Origin: CAZKBP01 sp964551015
GTDB taxonomy: Bacteria; Bacteroidota; Bacteroidia; Cytophagales; Microscillaceae
Length of the DNA stretch: 64,000 nucleotides
Assembly (NCBI GenBank): GCA_964551015.1
Contig: CAZKBP010000010.1
Span: 101,931 to 165,930, forward strand
Direction of reading: 5' to 3'
The position numbers and the translations under genes were made by a program. The notes beneath the pieces are model-generated. The model was given only the letters and a program-made list of their open reading frames with translations. It was not told where the DNA came from and did not search any database. Of this stretch, positions 26,706 to 34,504 are shown in pieces (within the stretch, counting starts at the first letter, position 1; each line of letters opens with the position of its first letter).

Positions 26706-27587
26706 ATGCTATCGATAGAGATGCCCTTTCCTTCCCTGTTTAGTTTCCAAGAATGTCTCTGGTTTCTTGACAGAAATTACGACGAATGTCTCCATAGTAT
26801 CCAAGATCAAGTGCTCTGGAAATGTCTAGAAATAAGGGGACAAAAAAGGCTCCTGAAAATTTTTGCTCAAGATCAGACCTTGCACGTAGTAGTGAGGGAG
26901 GGGCTTCATTCAGAGGTATCAGCCATAGAAGATTATTTAAAAATATGGTTTGATTGGGAAAGGAACCTCGCTCCTTTTTATGAATTATTACAAAAAGATG
27001 CGGACTTGGCTTTTATGGCAAAGGCTTATCGAGGCTTGCGTCTGGTAGCCATCCCTGATTTATTTGAAGCACTTTGCTGGTCAGTCATTGGGCAACAAAT
27101 CAATCTGACTTTTGCCTACAAACTCAAACGAAGACTGGTAGAAAATTTTGGAGAATCCGTTTCCTTTGACCAAAAACCTTTTTATCTCTTTCCCTCACCC
27201 GCACGAATCGCGACTTTAAAACCTGAGGATTTGCGCCCCTTCCAATTTTCGGGACGTAAGGCGGAATATATCATCGGCATCGCTCAAGCTTTTGAAACCA
27301 GAAAAATTGTACCCTCTGTGTTGAGGCAAGAAGTCGATGCGGAAGCAATTTTCCAACAATTAACGGCCCTGCGAGGCGTAGGAGAATGGACCGCACGCTA
27401 TGCAATGATGAAATCTTTAGACATCAAAACCAGTGTTCCTTACGGAGATGTGGGACTTTACAACGCATTGCATCAGGTAAAAGGCTTTGACAAAAGACCT
27501 CCCAGAGAACAACTAGAAGCATTATTTGCGCAATTTCCAGGCTGGGAATCTTATCTGGTTTTTTACTTGTGGCGTTCTTTGGCTTGA
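26706..27587 (+). CDS. alkA: DNA-3-methyladenine glycosylase II (AlkA-like, HhH-GPD)
   Basis: This 293-residue enzyme removes alkylated bases from DNA. An AlkA_N-like beta region (1 to about 105) precedes the helical glycosylase core. WSVIGQQINLTFAYKLKRR marks the start of the core; the helix-hairpin-helix is ALRGVGEWTARYAM (about 221-234), followed by the catalytic aspartate in VPYGDVGLYNAL (Asp near 246). All expected residues are present and the length matches AlkA. The last 25 bases overlap the end of a convergent gene for a stand-alone Ada-type metal-binding domain, which suggests a local alkylation-repair pair. Confidence 0.92.
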   Translation: MLSIEMPFPSLFSFQECLWFLDRNYDECLHSIQDQVLWKCLEIRGQKRLLKIFAQDQTLHVVVREGLHSEVSAIEDYLKIWFDWERNLAPFYELLQKDADLAFMAKAYRGLRLVAIPDLFEALCWSVIGQQINLTFAYKLKRRLVENFGESVSFDQKPFYLFPSPARIATLKPEDLRPFQFSGRKAEYIIGIAQAFETRKIVPSVLRQEVDAEAIFQQLTALRGVGEWTARYAMMKSLDIKTSVPYGDVGLYNALHQVKGFDKRPPREQLEALFAQFPGWESYLVFYLWRSLA

Positions 27588-27841
27588 ATGCTTTTCCAAG
27601 CACGATATTGGTCTCTTAAACAGTGCCCACAAGGACGATAGCCTGCTGACTGTGCTTCGGCCTCATCGCGGAAAAACACACGATTTTCGGTCTTCATTTT
27701 TCGTCCAGACCTGCAGTTCAGTGTTCCGTAGATTTTCAAACGGCGGTTTCCCCCCAAACTAATTTCTCCGGAACGAATGGCTTGGAATATTTTTCGCTTT
27801 TGTTGGAAGGGATGTTCACCTAAATCACTTTGAAATACCAT
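27563..27841 (-). CDS. Stand-alone Ada-type metal-binding domain protein
   Basis: This 92-residue protein resembles the N-terminal zinc domain of the Ada alkylation regulator without the DNA-binding and methyltransferase parts. LKIYGTLNCRSGRKM aligns with the acceptor-cysteine loop (Cys43), and NRVFFRDEAEAQSAGYRPCGHC with the second half (Cys71 and Cys74). Ada uses four cysteines; here the second one is an arginine (Arg47), so three remain. Such short Ada-like proteins exist in other Bacteroidota. It could repair phosphotriester damage, sense alkylation, or only bind DNA ends. Its stop codon lies inside the convergent alkA gene, with 25 bases of overlap. Confidence 0.82.
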   Translation of the reverse strand: MVFQSDLGEHPFQQKRKIFQAIRSGEISLGGNRRLKIYGTLNCRSGRKMKTENRVFFRDEAEAQSAGYRPCGHCLRDQYRAWKSIQAKERHK

Positions 27842-27945
27842 CGCTTGAAGTTAATGATATGGAAGGTGAGTCTCAACCCGTTGCTTGCGATTCACACGAA
27901 AGCTACACGAAAAGTATGTAAAATCATCCAAGATGAATATACACA

Positions 27946-28359
27946 TTACTTTTTGCTAATGTCGATGGTATGGATATAGTACTCTGTGTCCTTCTCCCGA
28001 ATGACTACATAAATACGATAAGCCGAACTGAGCGAATCATATTCGGCCACGGCGTAGAGCAAACCATTTTTAGCATTGCTTTTGTGTAAATAGCGAAAAT
28101 TGCGGGGAGCGTTTCGCTGGAAGAAATCTCGCATGACAAACTCGGCCTGTACTCGACTGTAATCGGTCTTATCTCCATCGAAGCTGATCTCGACGGTTTC
28201 ATCAAACAAACGAGCCAATTGATTCGAGTTGGCAGCGAGCATGGCATTTTTGATCTCTGCGATACTCGTACTAACTAATTGCTGTGCCTTGGCTGTATTC
28301 AATGAAAAGATAAGGGCGGTTAAAAGAGCCAAGGTGATTCTTTCAAAAAAATCTTTCAT
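27946..28359 (-). CDS. Exported DUF4783 protein
   Basis: This 137-residue protein has a signal peptide (residues 1-25, ending TAKAQ) and a small alpha/beta fold. IAEIKNAMLAANSNQLARLF, VEISFDGDKTDYSRVQAE and NGLLYAVAEYDS fit DUF4783, a periplasmic family of Bacteroidota related in fold to NTF2-like proteins. No catalytic residues are known for it. It is monocistronic and divergent from the LolD-type ATPase gene. Confidence 0.85.
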   Translation of the reverse strand: MKDFFERITLALLTALIFSLNTAKAQQLVSTSIAEIKNAMLAANSNQLARLFDETVEISFDGDKTDYSRVQAEFVMRDFFQRNAPRNFRYLHKSNAKNGLLYAVAEYDSLSSAYRIYVVIREKDTEYYIHTIDISKK

Positions 28360-28501
28360 AGACTATCTTTATATGCTGAATTTATCTAAAACTGTGCCAC
28401 AAAGTCAGGCACAATCTTTTATCAACTGCATTAAAATTAAAGAAAGCACATCTGATGATTCTTAAAAAAATCTAATTTTCAGGAAAGTTATCGCACCTAT
28501 T

Positions 28502-29182
28502 ATGACCACAACAATTATAGAAGTCAAAGACTTAATCAAGACTTTTAATGCTGGAAAAAATAATGAAGTAAGCCCCGTGAACCGAGTAAGTTTCGACATC
28601 CCAGCTGGAAGTTGCACTGTCCTCAAGGGAGCGTCGGGCTCTGGCAAAACCACCCTGATGAGCATTTTAGGAGGGTTGGCCAAGCCTAGCGCGGGTGAGT
28701 ATATCTGTTTGGGAAAGGCCGTATCACGTTGGTCAGAAAAATTTTTAACCCGCTTCCGTAGAAAACACTTGGGTATCATTTTCCAGCATTTTCATCTCGT
28801 GAGTGGCTTTTCTGTAGAAACGAACATTGCCCTGCCTTTGATTCCGTTGGGCTGGGGTCAGCCTCAAATCAAGAGGAGAGTCAAAGAAGTAGCAGAGCAG
28901 GTAGATATCTTACATCGTCTTGGTTTTAAGATAGATACCCTCTCGGGAGGAGAATTGCAAAGGGTAGCGATTGCTCGTGCCTTGGTCAATGATCCCTCGA
29001 TCTTACTCGCCGACGAGCCCACGGCACACCTAGACTCAGCGCGTGCCCAGCATATCTTATCTATTTTTTCCGATCTAAAACAGCAAGGCAAAACGCTCCT
29101 CATTACTACCCACGATCCACAAGTGGAAGCACATCCTATTGTAGATCAAAAACTAATCATGCAAGACGGAAGGCTCGTATAA
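28502..29182 (+). CDS. ABC transporter ATP-binding protein, LolD/MacB type
   Basis: This 226-residue ATPase has a Walker A (GASGSGKTT, near 40), a Q-loop (IIFQHFHLV), an ABC signature (LSGGELQRVAIARAL, near 142), a Walker B with catalytic Glu (ILLADEPTAHLD) and an H-loop (LITTHDPQ). The sequence around LLADEPT and LVSGFSVETNIALPL is typical of the MacB/LolD/FtsE group, which drives lipoprotein release or mechanical work rather than import. No permease gene is adjacent: the flanks are DUF4783 and a convergent FHA-ABC gene. The partner must be encoded outside this locus. Confidence 0.9.
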   Translation: MTTTIIEVKDLIKTFNAGKNNEVSPVNRVSFDIPAGSCTVLKGASGSGKTTLMSILGGLAKPSAGEYICLGKAVSRWSEKFLTRFRRKHLGIIFQHFHLVSGFSVETNIALPLIPLGWGQPQIKRRVKEVAEQVDILHRLGFKIDTLSGGELQRVAIARALVNDPSILLADEPTAHLDSARAQHILSIFSDLKQQGKTLLITTHDPQVEAHPIVDQKLIMQDGRLV

Positions 29183-29225
29183 ATCGGCTGTGCTTAGGCT
29201 CGAGCTGTTTTTAGAAATGAGTTGT

Positions 29226-31655
29226 CTACAAACGGTCTTTCCATCTTAAACTGAAAAAAATAGCCACAAAGAGCAAGCTAGCGTGTAGTGCTAAAATGAG
29301 TAGAATTTCGGAAAAGTTATAATAATGAGGATACTCTATCATATTGGGATTATCCAATATTTTCTCTCGGTGATAAAGGTGCAAAGAATCACTGACAGCT
29401 TGGCGAGCGAGGCTATCCTCCAGTGCTTTTCGCCCCGCACTATCCACTGGATTCAAGTCTTGGAAAGCCTCCCAATAATCAGGATTCGGTACAGGATTGG
29501 GATAATAGAAGTAAACCGTCTCTTCAATGTTAGCGGCAGCTTCTATGCCCCAGCGAGAGACGGTCAGGTAGCTCAACCACTCGTTTTCTTCGTTAATCCG
29601 CTGGATTACTCCGGCTAACATAATCTGGGGCAACAAGACCAAAGGCACAATGCTCATCACTTTATCCGCATTATCTGCCAGAGAAGACAGCACCAAACCC
29701 AATAATGCACCAATAAACGAGAGCAAAAGGAGCAGCCCCACGTTCTCCCAGTAATGCGGTAGCCCCACGAAAACACGAATGATCCCAACCATAGACAGAA
29801 TCTGGATGAAGGAAAAGAGATTAATGACGAAAATTTTGGACAATATGTAGGGAATGATCCTCAAATTAAACATCCGCTCTCGCCAGTAGATAGGAACTTC
29901 GCTGACAATCTCACGTGCGGCATTGCTGGTTCCCAACCAAATGGCGGCAATCACCATGAGAAACAGGGTTTGTAACATTAATTCCTCAAACAAAAGCACC
30001 AACAGTACGGCAATGATCGGTGCTTGTAAAATCAAGATGAGGGTATTGACCTGATCATTAGTCTTAATTTCTAAGTAGCGTCGGCTCAGCCAATAAAATT
30101 GACGGAAAGGAGATTGCTTATCTGGTTGTAAGATTTGTTCGTTGGTGTTGGGCGTTTGCCGAAGATCACCTTGATTTTGGTTAAATTGATGTGCCCAGAT
30201 TTTCCCTTTTTCTACATCATTGATACTGGCATACACTCCGATTACATTCTGGGCTTGGAAATAATCTAGGTACTCGCCAGTAGGCCCGTAAAATGTCAAA
30301 TATCCTCCTTTGGATAAAAATAGCACCTTATCTACGCTATCCAAATCGTCTGGCTTATGCGTTACCATGAGAATAGTAGTGCCTGATTCAGCCAAGCGGC
30401 GGAGTATTTTCAGGAACTCTTCGACGGTTTCTGGATCGAGTGGGCTGGTGGGTTCGTCTAGAAATAAAATGGTAGGATCGGATAGCAATTCTACGGCAAT
30501 GGAAACCCGCTTGCGTTGTCCACCCGAAATATTTTTAATGAGCGCATGCTTGATATGCAAAATACCGAGCTTGTGCAAAATTTCGTCAATCTTTTGATCA
30601 ATTTCTTGATGACTAACATCGGAGGCCAAGCGCAAGCGAGCAGCATAATACAGAGAGCGATAAATACTCAGTTGACGGTGCACAATGTCATCTTGGGGTA
30701 CGTAGCCAATGACTTGTTTGAGTAGTTTGTAATTATGATAAAAATCTTTGCCGTGGATATACACCTTGCCTTTGGTAGCAGGCATTGAGCCGTTCAAGGC
30801 TTTGAGTAGCGTAGATTTGCCACTCCCTGAGGGCCCCATGACCGCCACGAATTCTCCCCGCAAAACCTTGAAGCGAATGTTATTCAAGATGTTTTTCTTC
30901 TGTTCTCCACTCCCAATTTGGCGCGTAAGGCCGTGGGCGAGGATGATTTCTTCGGGCTGATCCGTGGGGATGTGCGTACTGGTATTTGCCTCGAGCTTGA
31001 ACTCATATTGACCAATTTGAATCACATCCCAAGTATTTACCAGCGTAGGGGCGTGTATTTGCTCTCCATTCACGAAAGTGCCATTTTTAGAACCCAAATC
31101 TTTAACTAAGTACTTGCCGTCTTCTTGGCGGCTTACCTCAGTATGTTTGCGGGAGATGGTCAGGTTGGAAAGCGTGATATCACAATCTTGCCGACCGATG
31201 ACGACACTTTCTTTCTCTTGAAGTAATTCATAAAGAGATTTCGGAATTTCTACCAAATGCTCCAAAGGAATATGCCCGGTTTCGTGCCCATTGCGGAAGC
31301 TTTGATTTTCGGCATTCACAATCAAAATATATTCGGCGGCATTATTCTGAAAGCTGATTGCATCGCCTGTTTTAAGATTAGACTCGGTAATACGGACACC
31401 ATTTAGGTAAGTACCATTGGTGCTGTTATCGTCTCTGATTCTGAGATGCCCGGGGGATGCTGAAAAGATCGTGGCGTGTTGGCGGCTCACATTAGGGGAT
31501 GGAATCTCGATATCCGCCCCAAAACCCGCTCGACCAATTTTGATCGTGGTTTGTTTAGGAGAAATTTCAAATTTTCCTAAGGTTTCTTGATGCTTTTTGA
31601 GTAAGAAGAATATCCCTGAATTTTTCACCAAAGCCTGTTTTTGTTTTGTATCCAA
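29226..31655 (-). CDS. FHA-FHA-ABC half transporter (ABCG-like)
   Basis: This 809-residue protein joins two forkhead-associated domains to an ABC exporter half. FHA1 spans about 28-112 (IKIGRAGFGADIEI, SRQHATI, STNGTYLNG) and FHA2 about 143-222 (VIGRQDCDITLS, SRKHTEV, SKNGTFVNG); both keep the Arg, Ser-x-x-His and Asn residues that bind phosphothreonine. The ATPase follows (about 240-480) with GPSGSGKSTLLKALNG, ISGGQRKRVSIA and ILFLDEPTSPLDP. The C-terminal part has six membrane helices in the ABC2/ABCG pattern (about 535-805), with a soluble loop between the last two. It should work as a homodimer whose activity or location is set by a Ser/Thr kinase signal. No kinase is encoded in this window. 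Confidence 0.9.
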   Translation of the reverse strand: MDTKQKQALVKNSGIFFLLKKHQETLGKFEISPKQTTIKIGRAGFGADIEIPSPNVSRQHATIFSASPGHLRIRDDNSTNGTYLNGVRITESNLKTGDAISFQNNAAEYILIVNAENQSFRNGHETGHIPLEHLVEIPKSLYELLQEKESVVIGRQDCDITLSNLTISRKHTEVSRQEDGKYLVKDLGSKNGTFVNGEQIHAPTLVNTWDVIQIGQYEFKLEANTSTHIPTDQPEEIILAHGLTRQIGSGEQKKNILNNIRFKVLRGEFVAVMGPSGSGKSTLLKALNGSMPATKGKVYIHGKDFYHNYKLLKQVIGYVPQDDIVHRQLSIYRSLYYAARLRLASDVSHQEIDQKIDEILHKLGILHIKHALIKNISGGQRKRVSIAVELLSDPTILFLDEPTSPLDPETVEEFLKILRRLAESGTTILMVTHKPDDLDSVDKVLFLSKGGYLTFYGPTGEYLDYFQAQNVIGVYASINDVEKGKIWAHQFNQNQGDLRQTPNTNEQILQPDKQSPFRQFYWLSRRYLEIKTNDQVNTLILILQAPIIAVLLVLLFEELMLQTLFLMVIAAIWLGTSNAAREIVSEVPIYWRERMFNLRIIPYILSKIFVINLFSFIQILSMVGIIRVFVGLPHYWENVGLLLLLSFIGALLGLVLSSLADNADKVMSIVPLVLLPQIMLAGVIQRINEENEWLSYLTVSRWGIEAAANIEETVYFYYPNPVPNPDYWEAFQDLNPVDSAGRKALEDSLARQAVSDSLHLYHREKILDNPNMIEYPHYYNFSEILLILALHASLLFVAIFFSLRWKDRL

Positions 31656-31735
31656 AACCTGCCCACTCTCTCAGCTTCATCGCCAAGAGGTGGAGGTTGG
31701 TTGTTCTATGCTTTTTTTACAAATGCGAAGCCAAT

Positions 31736-31834
31736 TTATCCACTCAGCACTACGTTTTTAGCCGTATTTTTACTGGCATCTAATGGGTGACCCTTCTCTT
31801 CGTCTTCTAAGATTTGCATAGTGCTTGTTTTCAT
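31736..31834 (-). CDS. Possible 32-residue peptide
   Basis: An ATG at 31834 opens a 32-codon frame that ends at 31736 (start MKTSTMQILEDEEKGHPLD). It lies between the RidA gene and the FHA-ABC gene on the same strand, in an otherwise empty 264-base gap. The residue mix is plausible for a small acidic peptide, but there is no recognisable motif and chance is not excluded. Confidence 0.2.
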   Translation of the reverse strand: MKTSTMQILEDEEKGHPLDASKNTAKNVVLSG

Positions 31835-31919
31835 GGCTGAGTCGGTAATTAGAACAAAAAAACGAATCATATGATAATGTTCAGGGTTTGCGTTTTATTG
31901 AAATATTGGCAGAAGAAAT

Positions 31920-32309
31920 TTAGGCTCGGTCGAGTACGGCGGTTAGTTCTATCTCCACTAATAATCCGGGCGCGATTAAACCCTTGACCTCTACCATAGA
32001 AGTAGCGGGCTTGATGTCCTTGAAAAACTCTCCGTGCGCACGACCAATTTCTTCCCATTGCGTAATATCCACCACGTACATACGGGTACGAATCACGTCT
32101 TTGAGTTCGGCGCCTGCTTCTTGCAAGGCAAGCGTGATTTTTTGGAGGATAAACTTGGTTTGCTCGTAAGGATCGCCCATGCCCACAATTTGCCCCTCTT
32201 CTTGCGCTACGGTTCCAGACACCTCGATGATATTTCCGATTTTCACGGCTCGGGAGTAGCCCACAGATGATTCCCAAGGCGCATTGGTACTGATATTGAT
32301 TCTTTGCAT
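31920..32309 (-). CDS. RidA/YjgF family protein
   Basis: This 129-residue protein fits the RidA trimer fold. The expected pattern is present: IGNIIEVSGTVAQ, the helix EQTKFILQKITLALQEAGAELKDV in pieces, the arginine in RTRMYVVDITQWEEIG (conserved in the active site) and a terminal GLLVEIELTAVL, with the conserved Glu near residue 121. RidA proteins hydrolyse reactive enamines or imines made by PLP enzymes; subgroups differ and this looks like a Rid family member outside the archetypal group. It is monocistronic, and the N-terminal MQRINISTNAPWE is the normal start. Confidence 0.88.
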   Translation of the reverse strand: MQRINISTNAPWESSVGYSRAVKIGNIIEVSGTVAQEEGQIVGMGDPYEQTKFILQKITLALQEAGAELKDVIRTRMYVVDITQWEEIGRAHGEFFKDIKPATSMVEVKGLIAPGLLVEIELTAVLDRA

Positions 32310-32586
32310 AAACTAGATTTTCAAATGATGAATCTAAGATTTTTATTCAATGAAGTGGTCTGAGGTTTTGATTGATTAGCGATAAATTCATATTTCGGGT
32401 TCTGAGGAACTGAGATTTTTCGTGAATAACCTGAGCTATTGACAAAAAAATTCGCAAAATCAGGTTCCCAAAGAGGTATTTTGCAGCCCAAAGGTAAACT
32501 TCATACAACTTCAATGGCAATTTAACTTATTTTTCAGAATCTCTCATAAGCATTTCATCTCATGGCCGTTTATGAAAATACAGGTT

Positions 32587-32594
32587 TATATTTG
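32587..32594 (+). promoter_or_regulatory. Promoter -7 box that decides the start of the CAP protein
   Basis: TATATTTG at 32587-32594 matches TAnnTTTG. It lies inside a possible N-terminal extension opened by an ATG at 32572. Transcription from here would begin near 32600, so the ATG at 32620 should be the true start. Confidence 0.5.
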
Positions 32595-32619
32595 CATTCC
32601 ATCAAAAGTTTATCATTTT

Positions 32620-33276
32620 ATGAAGTATCTCCCTGCTGCCGTGGCACTATTGGTCTTGAGCGTTTCAGTAGCTTGTGCCCAAGATCCTAAATTCCCCCAA
32701 ATTTCAGATGAAATCTACCAAAAGGCAAATACAGCTACTAACCTTGATTATCTAGACGAGGAAGAAAAACGGGTCATTTATCTAGTTAATTTAGCTCGGA
32801 CGGAGGGTGCGCTCTTCGCGGAAACTTACCTCCAAGCTTATGTAAAATCACAGGGCATCAGCCCACAAGAACCCTACCTGAAATCCTTGTATCAAGATTT
32901 GAAAGATGCGAAAATGCCCCCGCTGGCTCCCCACCCCAAGCTGAGCCAAGCCGCCGCTTTTCACGCCGAAGATACGGGTGAAAAGGGTTTGGTCAGCCAC
33001 GACTCATCCGACGGAACGCCTTTTGGCAAGAGAGTCAAACGCTTTGTACAAGCGGGAGCTTTGGCCGAAAATTGCTCTTATGGCTATGCCACCGCCGAAG
33101 GAATCGTGATGCAGTTGTTATTGGATGCCAACACCCCTAGCCTGGGACACCGAAAAAACATTTTGAATCCTGTATTTGATCACATCGGGGTAGCCATTCA
33201 CCCTCACCAAGAGTGGAAGTTTACCTGCGTACAAGATTTTGCGGCTAAGATTCGTGAGCCGAAAACGGAGGAGTAA
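32620..33276 (+). CDS. Secreted CAP/SCP-domain protein
   Basis: From the ATG at 32620 this is a 218-residue protein with a clean signal peptide (MKYLPAAVALLVLSVSVACA). The CAP domain starts near VIYLVNLARTEGALFAETYL and contains the family landmarks KLSQAAAFHAEDTGEKG, LVSHDSSDG, LAENCSYGY and LGHRKNIL, with histidine pairs that bind metal in some members. Bacterial CAP proteins are widespread and mostly of unknown role. A longer frame opens at 32572, but a promoter -7 box lies inside that extension and the longer N-terminus would spoil the signal peptide. Confidence 0.85.
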   Translation: MKYLPAAVALLVLSVSVACAQDPKFPQISDEIYQKANTATNLDYLDEEEKRVIYLVNLARTEGALFAETYLQAYVKSQGISPQEPYLKSLYQDLKDAKMPPLAPHPKLSQAAAFHAEDTGEKGLVSHDSSDGTPFGKRVKRFVQAGALAENCSYGYATAEGIVMQLLLDANTPSLGHRKNILNPVFDHIGVAIHPHQEWKFTCVQDFAAKIREPKTEE

Positions 33277-33344
33277 AATTCTAAAATTTTCAACAAAATT
33301 ATAGCCTTTTTCATTTTTAAGGTTTAAATTAGCGAATTATCTCA

Positions 33345-33352
33345 TAAATTTG
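33345..33352 (+). promoter_or_regulatory. Promoter -7 box before the DUF4494 gene
   Basis: TAAATTTG at 33345-33352 matches TAnnTTTG and sits 30 bases before the ATG at 33382. No clear TTG is seen at -33. Confidence 0.4.
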
Positions 33353-33381
33353 CTAAAAATTTAAACTTTAATGCTAAATAT

Positions 33382-33867
33382 ATGAAAACTTGGTTCAAGT
33401 GTACGGTCAAGTACCACAAGGAAGATGACAAGGGGAACCGCAAAAAAATAACCGAGCCCTACCTCATTGATGCTGTATCCTTCTCCGAAGCTGAAGCACG
33501 CATCTATCAAGAACTAGAAAGTGTAATTAAAGGTGATTTCCATATCAGTGATATCAGCAAAAGTAATTTTGAAGATGTTTTTCACTACGATGATGCTGAT
33601 ACTTGGTTCAAGTGCAAGGTTACTTACACGGATATAGATCACGAAAGTCAAAAAGAAAAGAAAGTGACCAAATTTATGCTCGTGTCGGCTCACGATGTGA
33701 AGCAAGCCTACGAGCGCATTCAGGATAGCCTCAGCACGATGATTGTGCCCTTTGAGATTCCAAGCATTTTGGAGAGTCCTTTTGTGGAGGTTTTCGTGTA
33801 CGAAAAAGATGATATTCCAGATAACCTAACTCCACTGAGCGAGGCACAAGCCAATCATAGCAATTAA
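33382..33867 (+). CDS. DUF4494 protein
   Basis: This 161-residue cytoplasmic protein consists of two related halves. Each begins with TWFKC (residues 3-7 and about 74-78), followed by a strand and a helix with SFSEAEARIYQEL or SAHDVKQAYERIQ, which suggests an internal duplication. The family is common in Bacteroidota and has no known function. Charged linkers with many Lys and Asp lie in between, and the last 15 residues are disordered. It precedes the DUF6157 gene by 77 bases on the same strand. Confidence 0.85.
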   Translation: MKTWFKCTVKYHKEDDKGNRKKITEPYLIDAVSFSEAEARIYQELESVIKGDFHISDISKSNFEDVFHYDDADTWFKCKVTYTDIDHESQKEKKVTKFMLVSAHDVKQAYERIQDSLSTMIVPFEIPSILESPFVEVFVYEKDDIPDNLTPLSEAQANHSN

Positions 33868-33944
33868 ATCCCAAATCATTTTATGAGGATAAAGAGGGTA
33901 GTTTTCGTGTGGCGAGAGCTGCCTTTTTTACATTTTAAAACGCC

Positions 33945-34364
33945 ATGAAAATACATACGACCAACTATCAGCACACTTTTATTGAAGTGGCTGAGGATTG
34001 CCCCGTCAATCAAGGAGAACAACCTCCTTCGCGTGGCGATAAAAAAACCGTAGCCAATTGGCAATACGAGATGCTCGTGAATCATCCTTATCATTTTACT
34101 TCCGATGAGGTATTATTTCAAATCTACGCCGAGCGAAATGATTTGACAGAAGAAGCGCTAGAAGCAGCCCACTCGCAATTTTTCTCCAAGGGGCAGCCCT
34201 GCTTTCGCTCGTCTCCCCTGACGAAAAGATACGGATGGGGCGTGCATTACGATGCTGAGGGCAAGATGGCACTATACGGCATGCAAAGCGAAGCGTATCA
34301 GCGTTTTTCCGAAGATCCTGACTTGAAAGTAGTCAAAGCCATGCGTTCTAAGCGAAAAGGCTAA
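33945..34364 (+). CDS. DUF6157 protein
   Basis: This 139-residue soluble protein matches DUF6157, a small family of unknown function. The N-terminal MKIHTTNYQHTFIEVAEDCP and the TVANWQYEMLVNHPYHFTSD stretch are its hallmark, followed by SSPLTKRYGWGVHYDAEG and YGMQSEAYQRF near the C-terminus. Many conserved aromatic and histidine residues suggest a compact domain that may bind a ligand or nucleic acid, but this is a guess. The final ten residues are basic. It lies close behind the DUF4494 gene. Confidence 0.82.
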   Translation: MKIHTTNYQHTFIEVAEDCPVNQGEQPPSRGDKKTVANWQYEMLVNHPYHFTSDEVLFQIYAERNDLTEEALEAAHSQFFSKGQPCFRSSPLTKRYGWGVHYDAEGKMALYGMQSEAYQRFSEDPDLKVVKAMRSKRKG

Positions 34365-34469
34365 TGATGGTAACCTATTTAAATTCAAGGAATGCCTTCT
34401 CATCAATCCGTGATTTGTCTAATCAAAAGGCTTAACAAAAAGTTAATTCGCTAGTAACGAGTTTTATCC

Positions 34470-34477
34470 TAATTTTG
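34470..34477 (+). promoter_or_regulatory. Promoter -7 box before the cytochrome/FG-GAP lipoprotein
   Basis: TAATTTTG at 34470-34477 matches TAnnTTTG and is 27 bases before the ATG at 34505. The -33 region (TTAATTCG) is weak. Confidence 0.45.
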
Positions 34478-34504
34478 AAGCCTGAATCGTAAATCACGAA
34501 AGCC

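Noticed and set aside
31867..32277. 136-codon minus-strand frame overlapping RidA in another phase
   Set aside because: The RidA frame has all family residues; the overlapping frame is rich in Arg, Gly and Tyr in a way typical of a frame shadow.
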